Assembly: GCA_937868455.1 (NCBI GenBank)
Contig: CALMMO010000292.1
Coordinates: 1 to 9,494 of the forward strand
Direction of reading: 5' to 3'
DNA from: an uncultured Marmoricola sp.
Lineage (GTDB): Bacteria > Actinomycetota > Actinomycetes > Propionibacteriales > Nocardioidaceae
Length of the DNA stretch: 9,494 nt
Positions 1 through 5,269 of the stretch are shown here, piece by piece. The translations under genes were made by a program, and so were the position numbers. Numbering within the stretch: position 1 is the stretch's first letter; each line of letters starts with the position of its first letter. Under the pieces are notes generated by a model that made no database searches, had not been told where the DNA came from, and worked only from the letters and a program-made list of their open reading frames with translations.

Positions 1-806
1 CTGCGTTCGTCTCGGTGCAATCAGGTGAAGCACTTGCCGCCCGCGTGGGGTTGCCAGAGGAGCATGGCGAGTTGGGCGAGCGACTGACCTTCGTTTCGGT
101 CGTACTCGCGGTTGTCACGATGCTTTGGTACTTCGCGGGTCGTCGCAGCCAGGTGCTTAGCAAACTCGCCGGTGGCCTGGCGGCTTTGTTAGCGCTCGCG
201 GTGTTGGTGTTGACAGTCATGACTGGCCACAGCGGCGCGCAAGCTGCTTGGAAAGAGCGCATCGCACCCAAGTCGGAGCCGGTGACCTCGGGTGGAGCGG
301 CGCTGACCGCTGAGGAGGTCGCCCGACACAACTCGGCAACAGATTGCTGGACCTCCATCGAAGGCAAGGTCTATGACCTCACCGCTTGGGCATCACGGCA
401 TCCAGGTGGGGCCCAGCCCATTGAGGGCCTGTGCGGCACCGATGGTTCGGCGGCTTTCCGCGGGCAGCACGGCACGTCGGCAGGCCCAACGGATCGCCTG
501 CAGGAGTTCTTGCTCGGCCCACTCGTGGGTGCAGCGCCAGCAGCCGACCCGGCGCCCAACAGCGACCGTGCGATTACGGCATCCCAGGTCAAGCGTCACC
601 GTTCGAGCAACGACTGCTGGACGATCATCAACGGCGGGGTCTATGACCTCACCGACTGGGTGAGTCGACACCCAGGTGGCCAAGAGGCCATCGCGGAACT
701 GTGTGGTGAAGACGAGACCGAAGACTTCGTGGAACAACACGGAGGCAACGACAAGGTTGCGGGCACCTTGGCTGGCTTCAAGATCGGCACGCTCAAACGC
801 GGCTGA
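1..806 (+). CDS. Membrane-anchored tandem cytochrome b5 protein with DUF2231-like N-terminus (5' partial)
   Basis: The frame is open to the left edge, so the N-terminus is missing; the GTG at 15 is probably internal, because the residues before it continue the family pattern. Numbering from GTG 15, two hydrophobic segments (about 24-41 and 50-70) end in GHSGAQAAW, which resembles the end of DUF2231 membrane domains. Two cytochrome b5-like heme domains follow (about 97-155 and 187-245), each with HPGG (H129, H219) and a second axial His in QHG (H152, H242). The domains repeat with an exact 90-residue period, joined by an Ala/Pro-rich linker. Each has two Cys at matching places (C111/C140, C201/C230), which could form a disulfide if the domains are outside the membrane. 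Likely role: membrane-bound electron transfer through two b-type hemes; partner unknown. It converges on the next gene with 17 bp between stops and no clear terminator hairpin. Confidence 0.85.
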   Translation, partial: AFVSVQSGEALAARVGLPEEHGELGERLTFVSVVLAVVTMLWYFAGRRSQVLSKLAGGLAALLALAVLVLTVMTGHSGAQAAWKERIAPKSEPVTSGGAALTAEEVARHNSATDCWTSIEGKVYDLTAWASRHPGGAQPIEGLCGTDGSAAFRGQHGTSAGPTDRLQEFLLGPLVGAAPAADPAPNSDRAITASQVKRHRSSNDCWTIINGGVYDLTDWVSRHPGGQEAIAELCGEDETEDFVEQHGGNDKVAGTLAGFKIGTLKRG

Positions 807-823
807 TCTGGGGCAAGTCACCC

Positions 824-1492
824 TCAGGGAATGGCTAGGTCAACCCGCAGTGCCGAGTGGTCGGTGAGGCCCCCGAGTCGTGGCTCATGCTCCAAAGTGC
901 ATGAGCGGACTGTGACTCGGTCGCTGACCCACGCCTGGTCGTAGCGCACCCCAACTCCGGTGTGGTCGACCCAGCTTGGCTCATCAGGTGCTGACCCCCA
1001 GGCATCGCGCAGCGGCTTGCGGTCATAGAGCGCAACCTCCTCCTCCAGCACATAGGGCAACGACTTGGTCGGGGCGATGTTGAGGTCACCGATGACCACG
1101 TCGTACTCATTGAGCATGGGCTCGAACTCGCTGAGCCACTCACGTTTGGTGCGGCGCTGGGAGGAGTTGGAGTACCTCACTGGGTCGCTGGCTGCGCCGT
1201 ACACACCGAGGAGGCGCATGCCAGCGATGTGAGCCGCCGCCGTGCGCGGAGAAGTCGTTGGCAGGGCTGTCGCAGTCGAGGTGCGATCGATGATTGCGAC
1301 CTTCTCACTACGTATGACGCAGTAGTCGGCGGCTTGGCACACCTCAAGGATCAGGCGGGCTCCTTCGCCGCTGCCTAGGTCGCTGAGCACCCAGATATCT
1401 TCGGGTTGCACCCAGAGCCATTCGAGCAGATTGCGCGCCCGAGTCTTCGGTGCGGCCGCAATATTGAGTGCCAGAAGCGAGACCACGCGCAT
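824..1492 (-). CDS. Endonuclease/exonuclease/phosphatase (EEP) family hydrolase
   Basis: The 222-residue protein shows the EEP-fold signature: an N-terminal ALN (N10), the core GDLN at 135-138 (metal and catalytic Asp/Asn), RYDQAWVS near 190, and a C-terminal TDHSALRVDL (D211, H212, the catalytic Asp-His pair). The position where many members have the metal-binding Glu (as in LTE) reads VLSDL, so Asp may replace Glu. No signal peptide or membrane segment is visible, so it is probably cytoplasmic. The family includes DNases, phosphodiesterases and sphingomyelinases; substrate cannot be assigned. ATG at 1492 was chosen because the family usually begins within a few residues of the first beta strand (RVVSLLALN). 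A longer frame from 1546 would run into the divergent gene. A TATAAA hexamer lies 9 nt upstream of this ATG. Confidence 0.8.
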   Translation of the reverse strand: MRVVSLLALNIAAAPKTRARNLLEWLWVQPEDIWVLSDLGSGEGARLILEVCQAADYCVIRSEKVAIIDRTSTATALPTTSPRTAAAHIAGMRLLGVYGAASDPVRYSNSSQRRTKREWLSEFEPMLNEYDVVIGDLNIAPTKSLPYVLEEEVALYDRKPLRDAWGSAPDEPSWVDHTGVGVRYDQAWVSDRVTVRSCTLEHEPRLGGLTDHSALRVDLAIP

Positions 1493-1516
1493 CACCTTGT
1501 GTTTATATGCGCATAT
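1493..1516. promoter_or_regulatory. Divergent start region with 12-bp palindrome / 8-bp tandem repeat
   Basis: Only 22 bp separate the ATG of the minus-strand hydrolase (1492) from the ATG of the plus-strand membrane protein (1515). The stretch contains the perfect palindrome ATATGCGCATAT (1505-1516), which is also part of the tandem repeat ATATGCGC x2 (1505-1520). An AT-rich TATAAA (minus strand, 1507-1502) can serve as a -10 for the hydrolase, and TTATAT (1503-1508) for the membrane protein. Neither gene has a well-spaced Shine-Dalgarno, so leaderless transcription both ways is plausible. The regulatory role of the palindrome is inference. Confidence 0.4.
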
Positions 1517-1949
1517 GCGCAGAGCGGTCCAAACAGCACTGATCATCGCGATTGTGCTCGACGTCGTCTATTGGGCCATCTGGTTCACCCGACGCGACTG
1601 GATCGCGAGCCTCGACTCCGAGGGCTATTACATGTTTGAAAATGCGTTCCCGGCGGCAGACCTGTGGCTGGGGTTGACCTGCGTTTTCAGCTTGTGGGCC
1701 ATGGCCAAGCGCCGACCCATCGCGATGTTCTGGCTGATCTGCGCGGGGAGTTCGGGTGTCTATTTGTTCTCGATGGACACGCTCTTTGATCTCGAAAACG
1801 GGGTCTTCAGCACGGGTGCGGGCGGGTACTTCGAACTCTTCATCGTCGTGATGACAGCGATCTTCTCGGTGCTCGTGCTCACCTATGCGTGGGGACATCG
1901 CGGCAAACTCCTGGCCGGGGATTCGGCGCTGGTCCTGCACCGCGCCTAG
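1515..1949 (+). CDS. Small integral membrane protein of unknown function (about four TM helices)
   Basis: This is a 144-residue hydrophobic protein. Predicted membrane segments by eye lie near residues 5-19 (ALIIAIVLDVVYWAIWF), 43-60 (AADLWLGLTCVFSLWAM), 64-82 (IAMFWLICAGSSGVYLF) and 101-122 (FELFIVVMTAIFSVLVLTYAW). Between them are conserved-looking short loops, YYMFENAFP and SMDTLFDLENGVF. It looks like a family of small uncharacterised actinobacterial membrane proteins; no catalytic motif is seen and I assign no function. The ATG at 1515 is preferred over the earlier in-frame GTG at 1431 because the earlier start would lie deep inside the divergent hydrolase gene and adds a polar segment before the first helix. 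The gene ends 11 bp before ychF. Confidence 0.7.
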   Translation: MRRAVQTALIIAIVLDVVYWAIWFTRRDWIASLDSEGYYMFENAFPAADLWLGLTCVFSLWAMAKRRPIAMFWLICAGSSGVYLFSMDTLFDLENGVFSTGAGGYFELFIVVMTAIFSVLVLTYAWGHRGKLLAGDSALVLHRA

Positions 1950-1952
1950 ACT
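1947..1952 (+). promoter_or_regulatory. Candidate -10 element of ychF (leaderless)
   Basis: TAGACT fits TANNNT and is separated from the ychF GTG (1961) by 8 nt, the spacing expected if transcription starts at or next to the start codon. No Shine-Dalgarno precedes that GTG. No strong -35 is visible. The hexamer overlaps the TAG stop of the preceding gene. Confidence 0.45.
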
Positions 1953-1960
1953 TCGCCCAC

Positions 1961-3037
1961 GTGGCACTCACTATTGGCATCGTCGGACTCCCCAATGCAG
2001 GCAAGTCGACCCTTTTCAACGCGCTAACCAAGAACGACGTCTTGGCTGCGAACTATCCGTTCGCCACCATCGAACCCAATGTTGGGGTCGTAGGAGTTCC
2101 CGATGAGCGACTCGACAAGCTGGCCGAAATCTTCGGTTCGGCGCGGTTGCTCCCCGCAACGGTGGAGTTTGTCGACATCGCCGGCATCGTCGCTGGGGCC
2201 TCCCAGGGCGAAGGCTTGGGCAACAAGTTCTTGTCACACATTCGCGAGTCGGCTGCCATCTGCCAGGTGACCCGAGTGTTTCGAGATGAGGACGTCACCC
2301 ACGTCGATGGGCGCGTCGACCCAGCCAGTGACATCACAACTATCCAGACCGAGTTGATGTTGGCCGACTTGCAGACCGTGGAGAAAGCAATCCCGCGGCT
2401 TGAGAAGGAGGCTCGCAACAACAAGGACGCGGTCGCCGTACTGGCAGCAGCAAAGGAAGCCAAAGCCGCGCTCGACGAAGGCACCCCGATCATCGCGACC
2501 AAGATCGATCGGGAAGCGTTGCGTGAACTCTCACTGATGACCGCGAAGCCGTACCTCTTTGTCTTTAACTGTGACTCCGACGAGCTCTTCGATGAGGACC
2601 TCAAAGACAAGATGCGGGCGCTCGTGGCCCCGGCCGAGGCGATCTTCTTGGATGCGAAGTTCGAGGCCGAGCTCGTTGAACTCGGCGATGACGCTGAGGC
2701 GCTGGAGATGCTGCACGAGATGGGTGTGGCGGAGCCTGGTCTGCACGAACTTGCTCGAGTCGCCTTCGACACCCTCGGTCTGCAGACCTACCTAACCGCT
2801 GGCCCCAAAGAGGCTCGTGCCTGGACCATCAAGAAGGGCGCCACCGCACCCGAAGCCGCCGGCGTCATCCACACCGACTTCCAGCGCGGGTTCATCAAGG
2901 CCGAAGTGGTCGGCTTCGACGACCTGGTCGCAACCGGGTCCATGGCTGCTGCCAAGGCCGCCGGCAAGGTGCGCATGGAAGGCAAGGACTACGTCATGGC
3001 CGACGGTGACGTCGTGGAGTTCCGCTTCAACGTTTAG
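1961..3037 (+). CDS. ychF: Redox-regulated ATPase / OBG-family GTPase YchF
   Basis: The 358-residue product is full length for YchF (about 360). The P-loop GLPNAGKS lies at residues 9-16, the switch I region has NYPFATIEPNVG (31-42), G3 is DIAG (72-75), and the family hallmark GASQGEGLGNKFL (78-90) follows, where a hydrophobic residue replaces the catalytic Gln of Ras-type GTPases. The variable helical insert is followed by FNCDSDE at the nucleotide-specificity region, and a C-terminal TGS-like domain starts around LQTYLTAGPKEARAWTI and ends VVEFRFNV. YchF binds ATP in preference to GTP and associates with ribosomes, with a role in stress response and translation. Start GTG 1961 (ALTIGIVG) matches the compact N-terminus of the family; an upstream extension to 1889 overlaps the preceding gene and has no family character. 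Confidence 0.95.
   Translation: MALTIGIVGLPNAGKSTLFNALTKNDVLAANYPFATIEPNVGVVGVPDERLDKLAEIFGSARLLPATVEFVDIAGIVAGASQGEGLGNKFLSHIRESAAICQVTRVFRDEDVTHVDGRVDPASDITTIQTELMLADLQTVEKAIPRLEKEARNNKDAVAVLAAAKEAKAALDEGTPIIATKIDREALRELSLMTAKPYLFVFNCDSDELFDEDLKDKMRALVAPAEAIFLDAKFEAELVELGDDAEALEMLHEMGVAEPGLHELARVAFDTLGLQTYLTAGPKEARAWTIKKGATAPEAAGVIHTDFQRGFIKAEVVGFDDLVATGSMAAAKAAGKVRMEGKDYVMADGDVVEFRFNV
3020..3033 (+). repeat. 14-bp repeat, copy A (3' end of ychF)
   Basis: TTCCGCTTCAACGT, the final codons of ychF, occurs again in direct orientation at 4286-4299, in the non-coding stretch left of the second toxin-antitoxin pair. The two copies enclose the first toxin-antitoxin operon and the first HNH gene. 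A match of this length in a window this size is only mildly unlikely by chance. Confidence 0.5.
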
Positions 3038-3061
3038 ATCTATCGAGATTCGCGCTAGAAT
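3033..3061 (+). promoter_or_regulatory. Promoter of the Phd/RelE toxin-antitoxin operon (leaderless)
   Basis: A -35 TTTAGA (3033-3038, 4 of 6 to TTGACA) is followed after 17 bp by a -10 TAGAAT (3056-3061). The antitoxin ATG at 3069 follows 7 nt after the -10, with no Shine-Dalgarno, indicating a leaderless mRNA. The -35 overlaps the ychF stop codon. Confidence 0.6.
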
Positions 3062-3068
3062 TCTGTAC

Positions 3069-3350
3069 ATGACCACTCTGCCTATTGCTGATGTGCGGGC
3101 CAACCTCTCCAAGTTGGTCGACGAGGCGGAGCGCACACATCAGCGGGTCGAGGTCACCAAGAACGGGCGGCGGGCCGCGGTTTTGATGAGTGCGGACGAC
3201 TACGACTCGCTGATGGAGACTCTCGACATCCTGGGGGATGCGGCCACCATGGCTGACATTCGCGAAGCGGAGTCGTTGACTGACGACGAGTGGATCGCCG
3301 GAGACGTTGTCGCCGCTGAACTTCGTGCGGCGGGCCGTCTGCGTTCGTGA
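3069..3350 (+). CDS. Type II antitoxin, Phd/YefM family
   Basis: The 93-residue protein begins with the typical Phd/YefM N-terminal DNA-binding half: LPIADVRANLSKLVDEAE (4-21), then VTKNGRRAAVLMSADDYDSL (29-48), and ends in an acidic helical tail (about 52-93) that would wrap the toxin. It should neutralise the toxin encoded next and, with it, repress the operon promoter, as known for this family. The ATG at 3069 is fixed by the promoter 7 nt upstream and by the family N-terminus; the open frame upstream lies inside ychF. The stop overlaps the toxin start in GTGA, so translation is coupled. Confidence 0.9.
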   Translation: MTTLPIADVRANLSKLVDEAERTHQRVEVTKNGRRAAVLMSADDYDSLMETLDILGDAATMADIREAESLTDDEWIAGDVVAAELRAAGRLRS

Positions 3351-3610
3351 CTTACGCGATATTCCTGTCGCCAGGGGCCCGGCGTGCGCTGGAACTTGAG
3401 TTGCCCGAAGCTGTGGCGGCGGCCTGTGCGGAGTTCATCTTCTCAGTTCTGGCCGAGAACCCTTACCGCGTTGGTAAGCCCTTGCGAGACGAATTGGAGG
3501 GCTCCTACTCCGCGCGCCGTGGGGAATTCCGGGTCATCTACACGATTCACGAGGACCGGGTTGCTGTGCGCGTAGTGAGCGTCCGGCACCGGCGTGACGC
3601 CTATGCGTGA
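3347..3610 (+). CDS. Type II toxin, RelE/ParE superfamily (RelE-like mRNA interferase)
   Basis: The 87-residue protein has the RelE pattern: an N-terminal strand and helix (YAIFLSPGARRALELELP), KPLRDELEGSYSARRGEFRVIYTI (44-67), and a C-terminal VSVRHRRDAY (77-86). Basic residues K44, R57, R58, R62 and R80-R83 plus Tyr86 fit the catalytic set of ribosome-dependent RelE endonucleases, which cut mRNA in the ribosomal A site; this assignment is by family resemblance. The gene starts with GTG and overlaps the antitoxin stop by 4 bp, the usual antitoxin-first order of Phd/YefM-RelE operons. The frame is complete, so the module appears intact. A ParE-type gyrase toxin is less likely given the conserved Arg-rich core. 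Confidence 0.9.
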   Translation: MTYAIFLSPGARRALELELPEAVAAACAEFIFSVLAENPYRVGKPLRDELEGSYSARRGEFRVIYTIHEDRVAVRVVSVRHRRDAYA

Positions 3611-3659
3611 CGTAATGCGGTGGAGTACGACGGACACGCAAATGAGCAGGTTCTGTTCG

Positions 3660-4004
3660 CTACCCCAGATGGGCGATGATGCTGGCGATGTCGGCTCGCC
3701 GTACCAAGAAGGCGCGCTCGTCTAGCTTCTTGCGGCGCATCCAGGTGGTGACCTCGTGGTTACATTTGCTGGCGTTGCACGATCGACAGGCCGGAACGAC
3801 GTTGGTCACCGTGTAGCGCCCGCCTCGAGAAATCGGGAGCACGCAATCACGCTGCAGATCGGTGCTCGTGGCGCCGCAGTACGCACATCCACCCCATGAC
3901 TCAAGCAACATGCCCCAGTCGCTGTCGGTGAGATCGTGAGTTTGCGCATCCAGTCGACGCTTGCGACGGCGGGCGTAGATCGCGCTACGCCGACGTGTGG
4001 CCAT
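3660..4004 (-). CDS. HNH endonuclease-like protein, copy 1 (Cys in place of the first HNH His)
   Basis: This 114-residue basic protein starts with an Arg-rich tail (MATRRRSAIYARRRKRRLDA), then the zinc-finger pair CAYC (C40, C43) and CRSC (C73, C76) flanking the HNH core. The core reads RDCVLPISRGG (52-62) and YTVTNVVPACRSCNASK (64-80). N68 and the second CxxC are as in HNH proteins, but position 54 is Cys where the catalytic first His (DH) is expected. The family is nucleic-acid binding; whether this one cuts DNA is open. ATG 4004 is chosen over TTG 4013 because a TAGTTT -10 sits 7 nt upstream and conservation with copy 2 starts there. The gene converges on the RelE operon (49 bp between). 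The last 8 residues differ from copy 2. Confidence 0.8.
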   Translation of the reverse strand: MATRRRSAIYARRRKRRLDAQTHDLTDSDWGMLLESWGGCAYCGATSTDLQRDCVLPISRGGRYTVTNVVPACRSCNASKCNHEVTTWMRRKKLDERAFLVRRADIASIIAHLG

Positions 4005-4060
4005 GCGGCTCAAACTATCCGGGGAGACCGCTGCCCTGGGCTATGCAACGCCGGATCGGA
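3683..4060 (+). repeat. Long direct repeat, copy 1 (HNH gene plus promoter)
   Basis: This block aligns without gaps to 4948-5325 at a constant offset of 1265 bp. I counted 22 mismatches over the 322 bp ending at the HNH start codon, about 93% identity. The stretch covering the first 24 or so codons is identical. Similarity continues about 55 bp upstream of the ATG, across the promoter, then stops. The gene's last 23 bp or so are outside the repeat. Confidence 0.9.
4012..4017 (-). promoter_or_regulatory. -10 element of HNH copy 1 (leaderless)
   Basis: On the minus strand TAGTTT (TANNNT) is followed by 7 nt and the ATG at 4004. No Shine-Dalgarno precedes the ATG. The same hexamer and spacing are conserved at copy 2, while two of the seven spacer bases differ. 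No good -35 was found. Confidence 0.55.
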
Positions 4061-4150
4061 AGTTCCAAGGGGCTGACTCCGCAAGAGCGGGATATCCCTG
4101 GGGGCTGGCTCGTCTAGGTGGGCTGACGTGCCCTAAACAACCTTCGCCAC

Positions 4151-4175
4151 CACGAGCCCGATGCTTCAGCTCGTG
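4151..4175. repeat. Inverted repeat CACGAGC / GCTCGTG
   Basis: A perfect 7-bp stem (4151-4157 with 4169-4175) encloses an 11-nt loop. There is no T-run on either side. It could be a weak terminator or a protein site in the non-coding stretch; the role is unknown. Confidence 0.4.
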
Positions 4176-4285
4176 TCTCCGTAAGACGACGTCCAACGGC
4201 CCCGAGGTCGCGTTTCCGCAGGTCAGACGGCGCTTTTCAGCATCGACCGATCATGACCGTCAACCACCGAAACCCCGCGTGATCT

Positions 4286-4299
4286 TTCCGCTTCAACGT
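4286..4299 (+). repeat. 14-bp repeat, copy B (ychF 3'-end sequence)
   Basis: TTCCGCTTCAACGT is identical to 3020-3033 at the end of ychF and in the same orientation. Flanking bases do not match. It could be the far scar of an insertion event at the ychF 3' end, or chance. Confidence 0.45.
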
Positions 4300-4365
4300 C
4301 TGAGCACTTGCAAACGCAGGTCAAAGGAGCAGTAAGGAAGCAGGCCTGGAGCAACGGGCTAGGCG

Positions 4366-4635
4366 TCAAGCGACGCGTGCGCCGTACCGCTGTCGGGCTG
4401 CTTCGCCGGAGGTGCCGAGAAACGTGCCGATAGATGCCCAGGACATGCCCGCTTCGCGTGCCGTCTTGACGGCGTCGATCAGGTGCCTTTCCGCGGCTGA
4501 CTGCTGTGTCACTGCGGCTCGGAGCTGGCTCACGGCGTCTATGTCTAACTCGTCGCCGGGCTTGGGTTCGTAGTCCTCGAAGCGTGCGGCGAGCTCGTCG
4601 GCGTGAGCAAGGATCTCGTCTACTGTGCGGGGCAT
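4366..4635 (-). CDS. Putative antitoxin with C-terminal helix-turn-helix, second toxin-antitoxin-like pair
   Basis: The product has 89 residues, largely helical. An acidic N-terminal half (VDEILAHADELAARFEDYEP, residues 5-24) is followed by a C-terminal segment AREAGMSWASIGTFLGTSG (about 58-77) then EAARQRYG, which reads like a helix-turn-helix. Similar small proteins are common in Actinobacteria beside a short toxin-like partner. I infer a DNA-binding antitoxin that represses its own operon; this is not proven. The gene follows the partner directly: ATG 4635 has GAGGTG 6 nt upstream; ATG 4641 and GTG 4644 are alternative starts overlapping the partner's TGA. The order is toxin first, as in BrnTA-like and HigBA-like operons. 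Confidence 0.65.
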   Translation of the reverse strand: MPRTVDEILAHADELAARFEDYEPKPGDELDIDAVSQLRAAVTQQSAAERHLIDAVKTAREAGMSWASIGTFLGTSGEAARQRYGARVA

Positions 4636-4640
4636 GGTCA

Positions 4641-4868
4641 TCACCTCAGGAACTTGTCGCGGGCCCTCATGGCGTGGACGATGACCACGGCCGTCGTGCC
4701 CTGGATGTAGCCGACCTCTAGGACCAGCGCAGCTCGGTTAGCTCCGATGATCATCGTAAGTCCGTCGCCTAAGTCCCAGGCGCGGATCGGGTTGCGGTAG
4801 GCGTGGAGGATCTCATCTTCGCTCAGCCCGTGCTTCAGTGCGGACTGCGCGATGATTGGTCGATCCAC
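4641..4868 (-). CDS. Putative small toxin (BrnT/DUF4258-like) of the second toxin-antitoxin-like pair
   Basis: This 75-residue protein contains ALKHGLSEDEILHAYRNPIRAWDL (10-33), then beta-rich TMIIGANRAALVLEVGYI and VVIVHAMRARDKFLR at the C-terminus. The HG-(S/I)-EEI start and the final basic HAMRAR strand resemble compact RelE-fold toxins of the BrnT/DUF4258 kind, but similarity is general and the assignment is tentative. It begins with GTG at 4868, preceded by a TAACTT -10 six nt upstream and a palindromic candidate operator; the stop overlaps the start of the HTH partner. The tight two-gene layout, the small sizes and the HTH partner support a toxin-antitoxin role. Other possibilities are a small regulator pair with no toxicity. 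Confidence 0.6.
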   Translation of the reverse strand: MDRPIIAQSALKHGLSEDEILHAYRNPIRAWDLGDGLTMIIGANRAALVLEVGYIQGTTAVVIVHAMRARDKFLR

Positions 4869-4874
4869 GACTCC

Positions 4875-4880
4875 AAGTTA
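4875..4880 (-). promoter_or_regulatory. -10 element of the second toxin-antitoxin-like operon
   Basis: TAACTT (minus strand, TANNNT) lies 6 nt before the GTG at 4868. The GGAG between them is too close to the GTG to serve as a ribosome site, so a leaderless mRNA is likely. A perfect TTGACA (4889-4884) is only 3 bp upstream of this -10 and cannot be its -35. Confidence 0.45.
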
Positions 4881-4892
4881 CCTTGTCAAGGT
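4880..4892. promoter_or_regulatory. Candidate operator: ACCTTG-T-CAAGGT palindrome
   Basis: A perfect 6-1-6 inverted repeat abuts the -10 of the second toxin-antitoxin-like operon, overlapping it by one base. Its place in the promoter spacer suits autorepression by the HTH antitoxin. Binding is inferred. Confidence 0.45.
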
Positions 4893-4923
4893 CCATCGAT
4901 CCAGCACCTAGCTGGTTCGATGG
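4893..4923 (-). terminator. Hairpin terminator after HNH copy 2
   Basis: CCATCGA (4893-4899) pairs with TCGATGG (4917-4923) and CCAGC (4901-4905) with GCTGG (4911-4915), with one T:T mismatch and a 5-nt loop. It starts 1 bp after the minus-strand stop codon (4925-4927) of HNH copy 2. No U-tract follows, as is frequent in high-GC Actinobacteria. Copy 1 has no such hairpin. Confidence 0.55.
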
Positions 4924-4924
4924 G

Positions 4925-5269
4925 CTACTCCTGTTGAGCGAGCAGAGTGGCGATGTCGGCTCGCCTTACCAAGAAGGCGCGCTCATCTAGCTTCTTGCGG
5001 CGCATCCAGGTGGTGACCTCATGGTTGCATTTGCTGGCGTTGCAAGAGCGGCAAGCTGGCACGACGTTGGTCACGGTGTAGCGCCCACCCCGAGAAATTG
5101 GGAGCACGCAATCGCGCTGCATTTCGGTGCTCGTGGCGTCGCAGTACGCACATCCACCCCATGACTCAAGCAGCATGTTCCAGTCGCTGTCGGTCAGATC
5201 GTGAGTTTGCGCATCCAGTCGACGCTTGCGACGGCGGGCGTAGATCGCGCTACGCCGACGTGTGGCCAT
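4925..5269 (-). CDS. HNH endonuclease-like protein, copy 2 (Cys in place of the first HNH His)
   Basis: The 114-residue paralog of the copy at 3660-4004 differs inside the repeat only at G31N, G44D, D49E and L50M, and in its last 7-8 residues (ATLLAQQE against ASIIAHLG). All zinc Cys (C40, C43, C73, C76), N68 and the unusual C54 are kept. Of the 22 nucleotide differences in the aligned coding part, 17 are synonymous, including six in ten codons over the VVPACRSCN segment. That pattern indicates selection on the protein in both copies. ATG 5269 is set by TAGTTT 7 nt upstream; the TTG at 5278 lies inside that -10. A strong hairpin follows the stop. Function: presumed nucleic-acid-binding HNH-fold protein; cleavage uncertain. 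Confidence 0.8.
   Translation of the reverse strand: MATRRRSAIYARRRKRRLDAQTHDLTDSDWNMLLESWGGCAYCDATSTEMQRDCVLPISRGGRYTVTNVVPACRSCNASKCNHEVTTWMRRKKLDERAFLVRRADIATLLAQQE

Larger units (their letters stand above)
4061..4365. other. Gene-free stretch between HNH copy 1 and the second toxin-antitoxin pair
   Basis: I see no convincing gene here. A plus-strand open frame crosses it but has no family features, lies antisense to the HNH promoter and looks Pro/Arg/Ser-rich in the way random high-GC frames do. Visible structure: a 7-bp inverted repeat (4151-4175), the 14-bp copy of the ychF 3' end (4286-4299), a small CCGC-AAGA-GCGG hairpin near 4080-4092, and a GCGTC-AAGC-GACGC hairpin (4363-4376) overlapping the end of the antitoxin gene, which could slow transcription leaving that operon. 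Confidence 0.5.

Noticed and set aside
1503..1967. A 154-codon minus-strand frame opposite the small membrane protein.
   Set aside because: The plus strand gives a coherent multi-helix membrane protein; the antisense product is His/Arg/Asp-rich, typical of a shadow of hydrophobic codons.
2053..2772. A 239-codon Ser/Ala-rich open frame on the minus strand inside ychF.
   Set aside because: It is antisense to a clear full-length YchF; long low-complexity antisense frames are common in GC-rich genes. No domain features are visible.
3997..4335. A 112-codon plus-strand frame covering the gap left of the second toxin-antitoxin pair.
   Set aside because: It starts antisense to the HNH start codon, overlaps the HNH promoter, is rich in Pro, Arg and Ser, and shows no motif. 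It is not retained at the second HNH copy.
4061..4365. A tRNA or other structured RNA in the gene-free stretch.
   Set aside because: No cloverleaf, no T-arm GTTC-like sequence with a matching acceptor stem, only short isolated hairpins.
4884..4889. A perfect minus-strand TTGACA as -35 of the second toxin-antitoxin-like operon.
   Set aside because: It is only 3 bp from the TAACTT -10, and no -10 lies 16-18 bp downstream of it; it is better read as part of the 6-1-6 palindrome.
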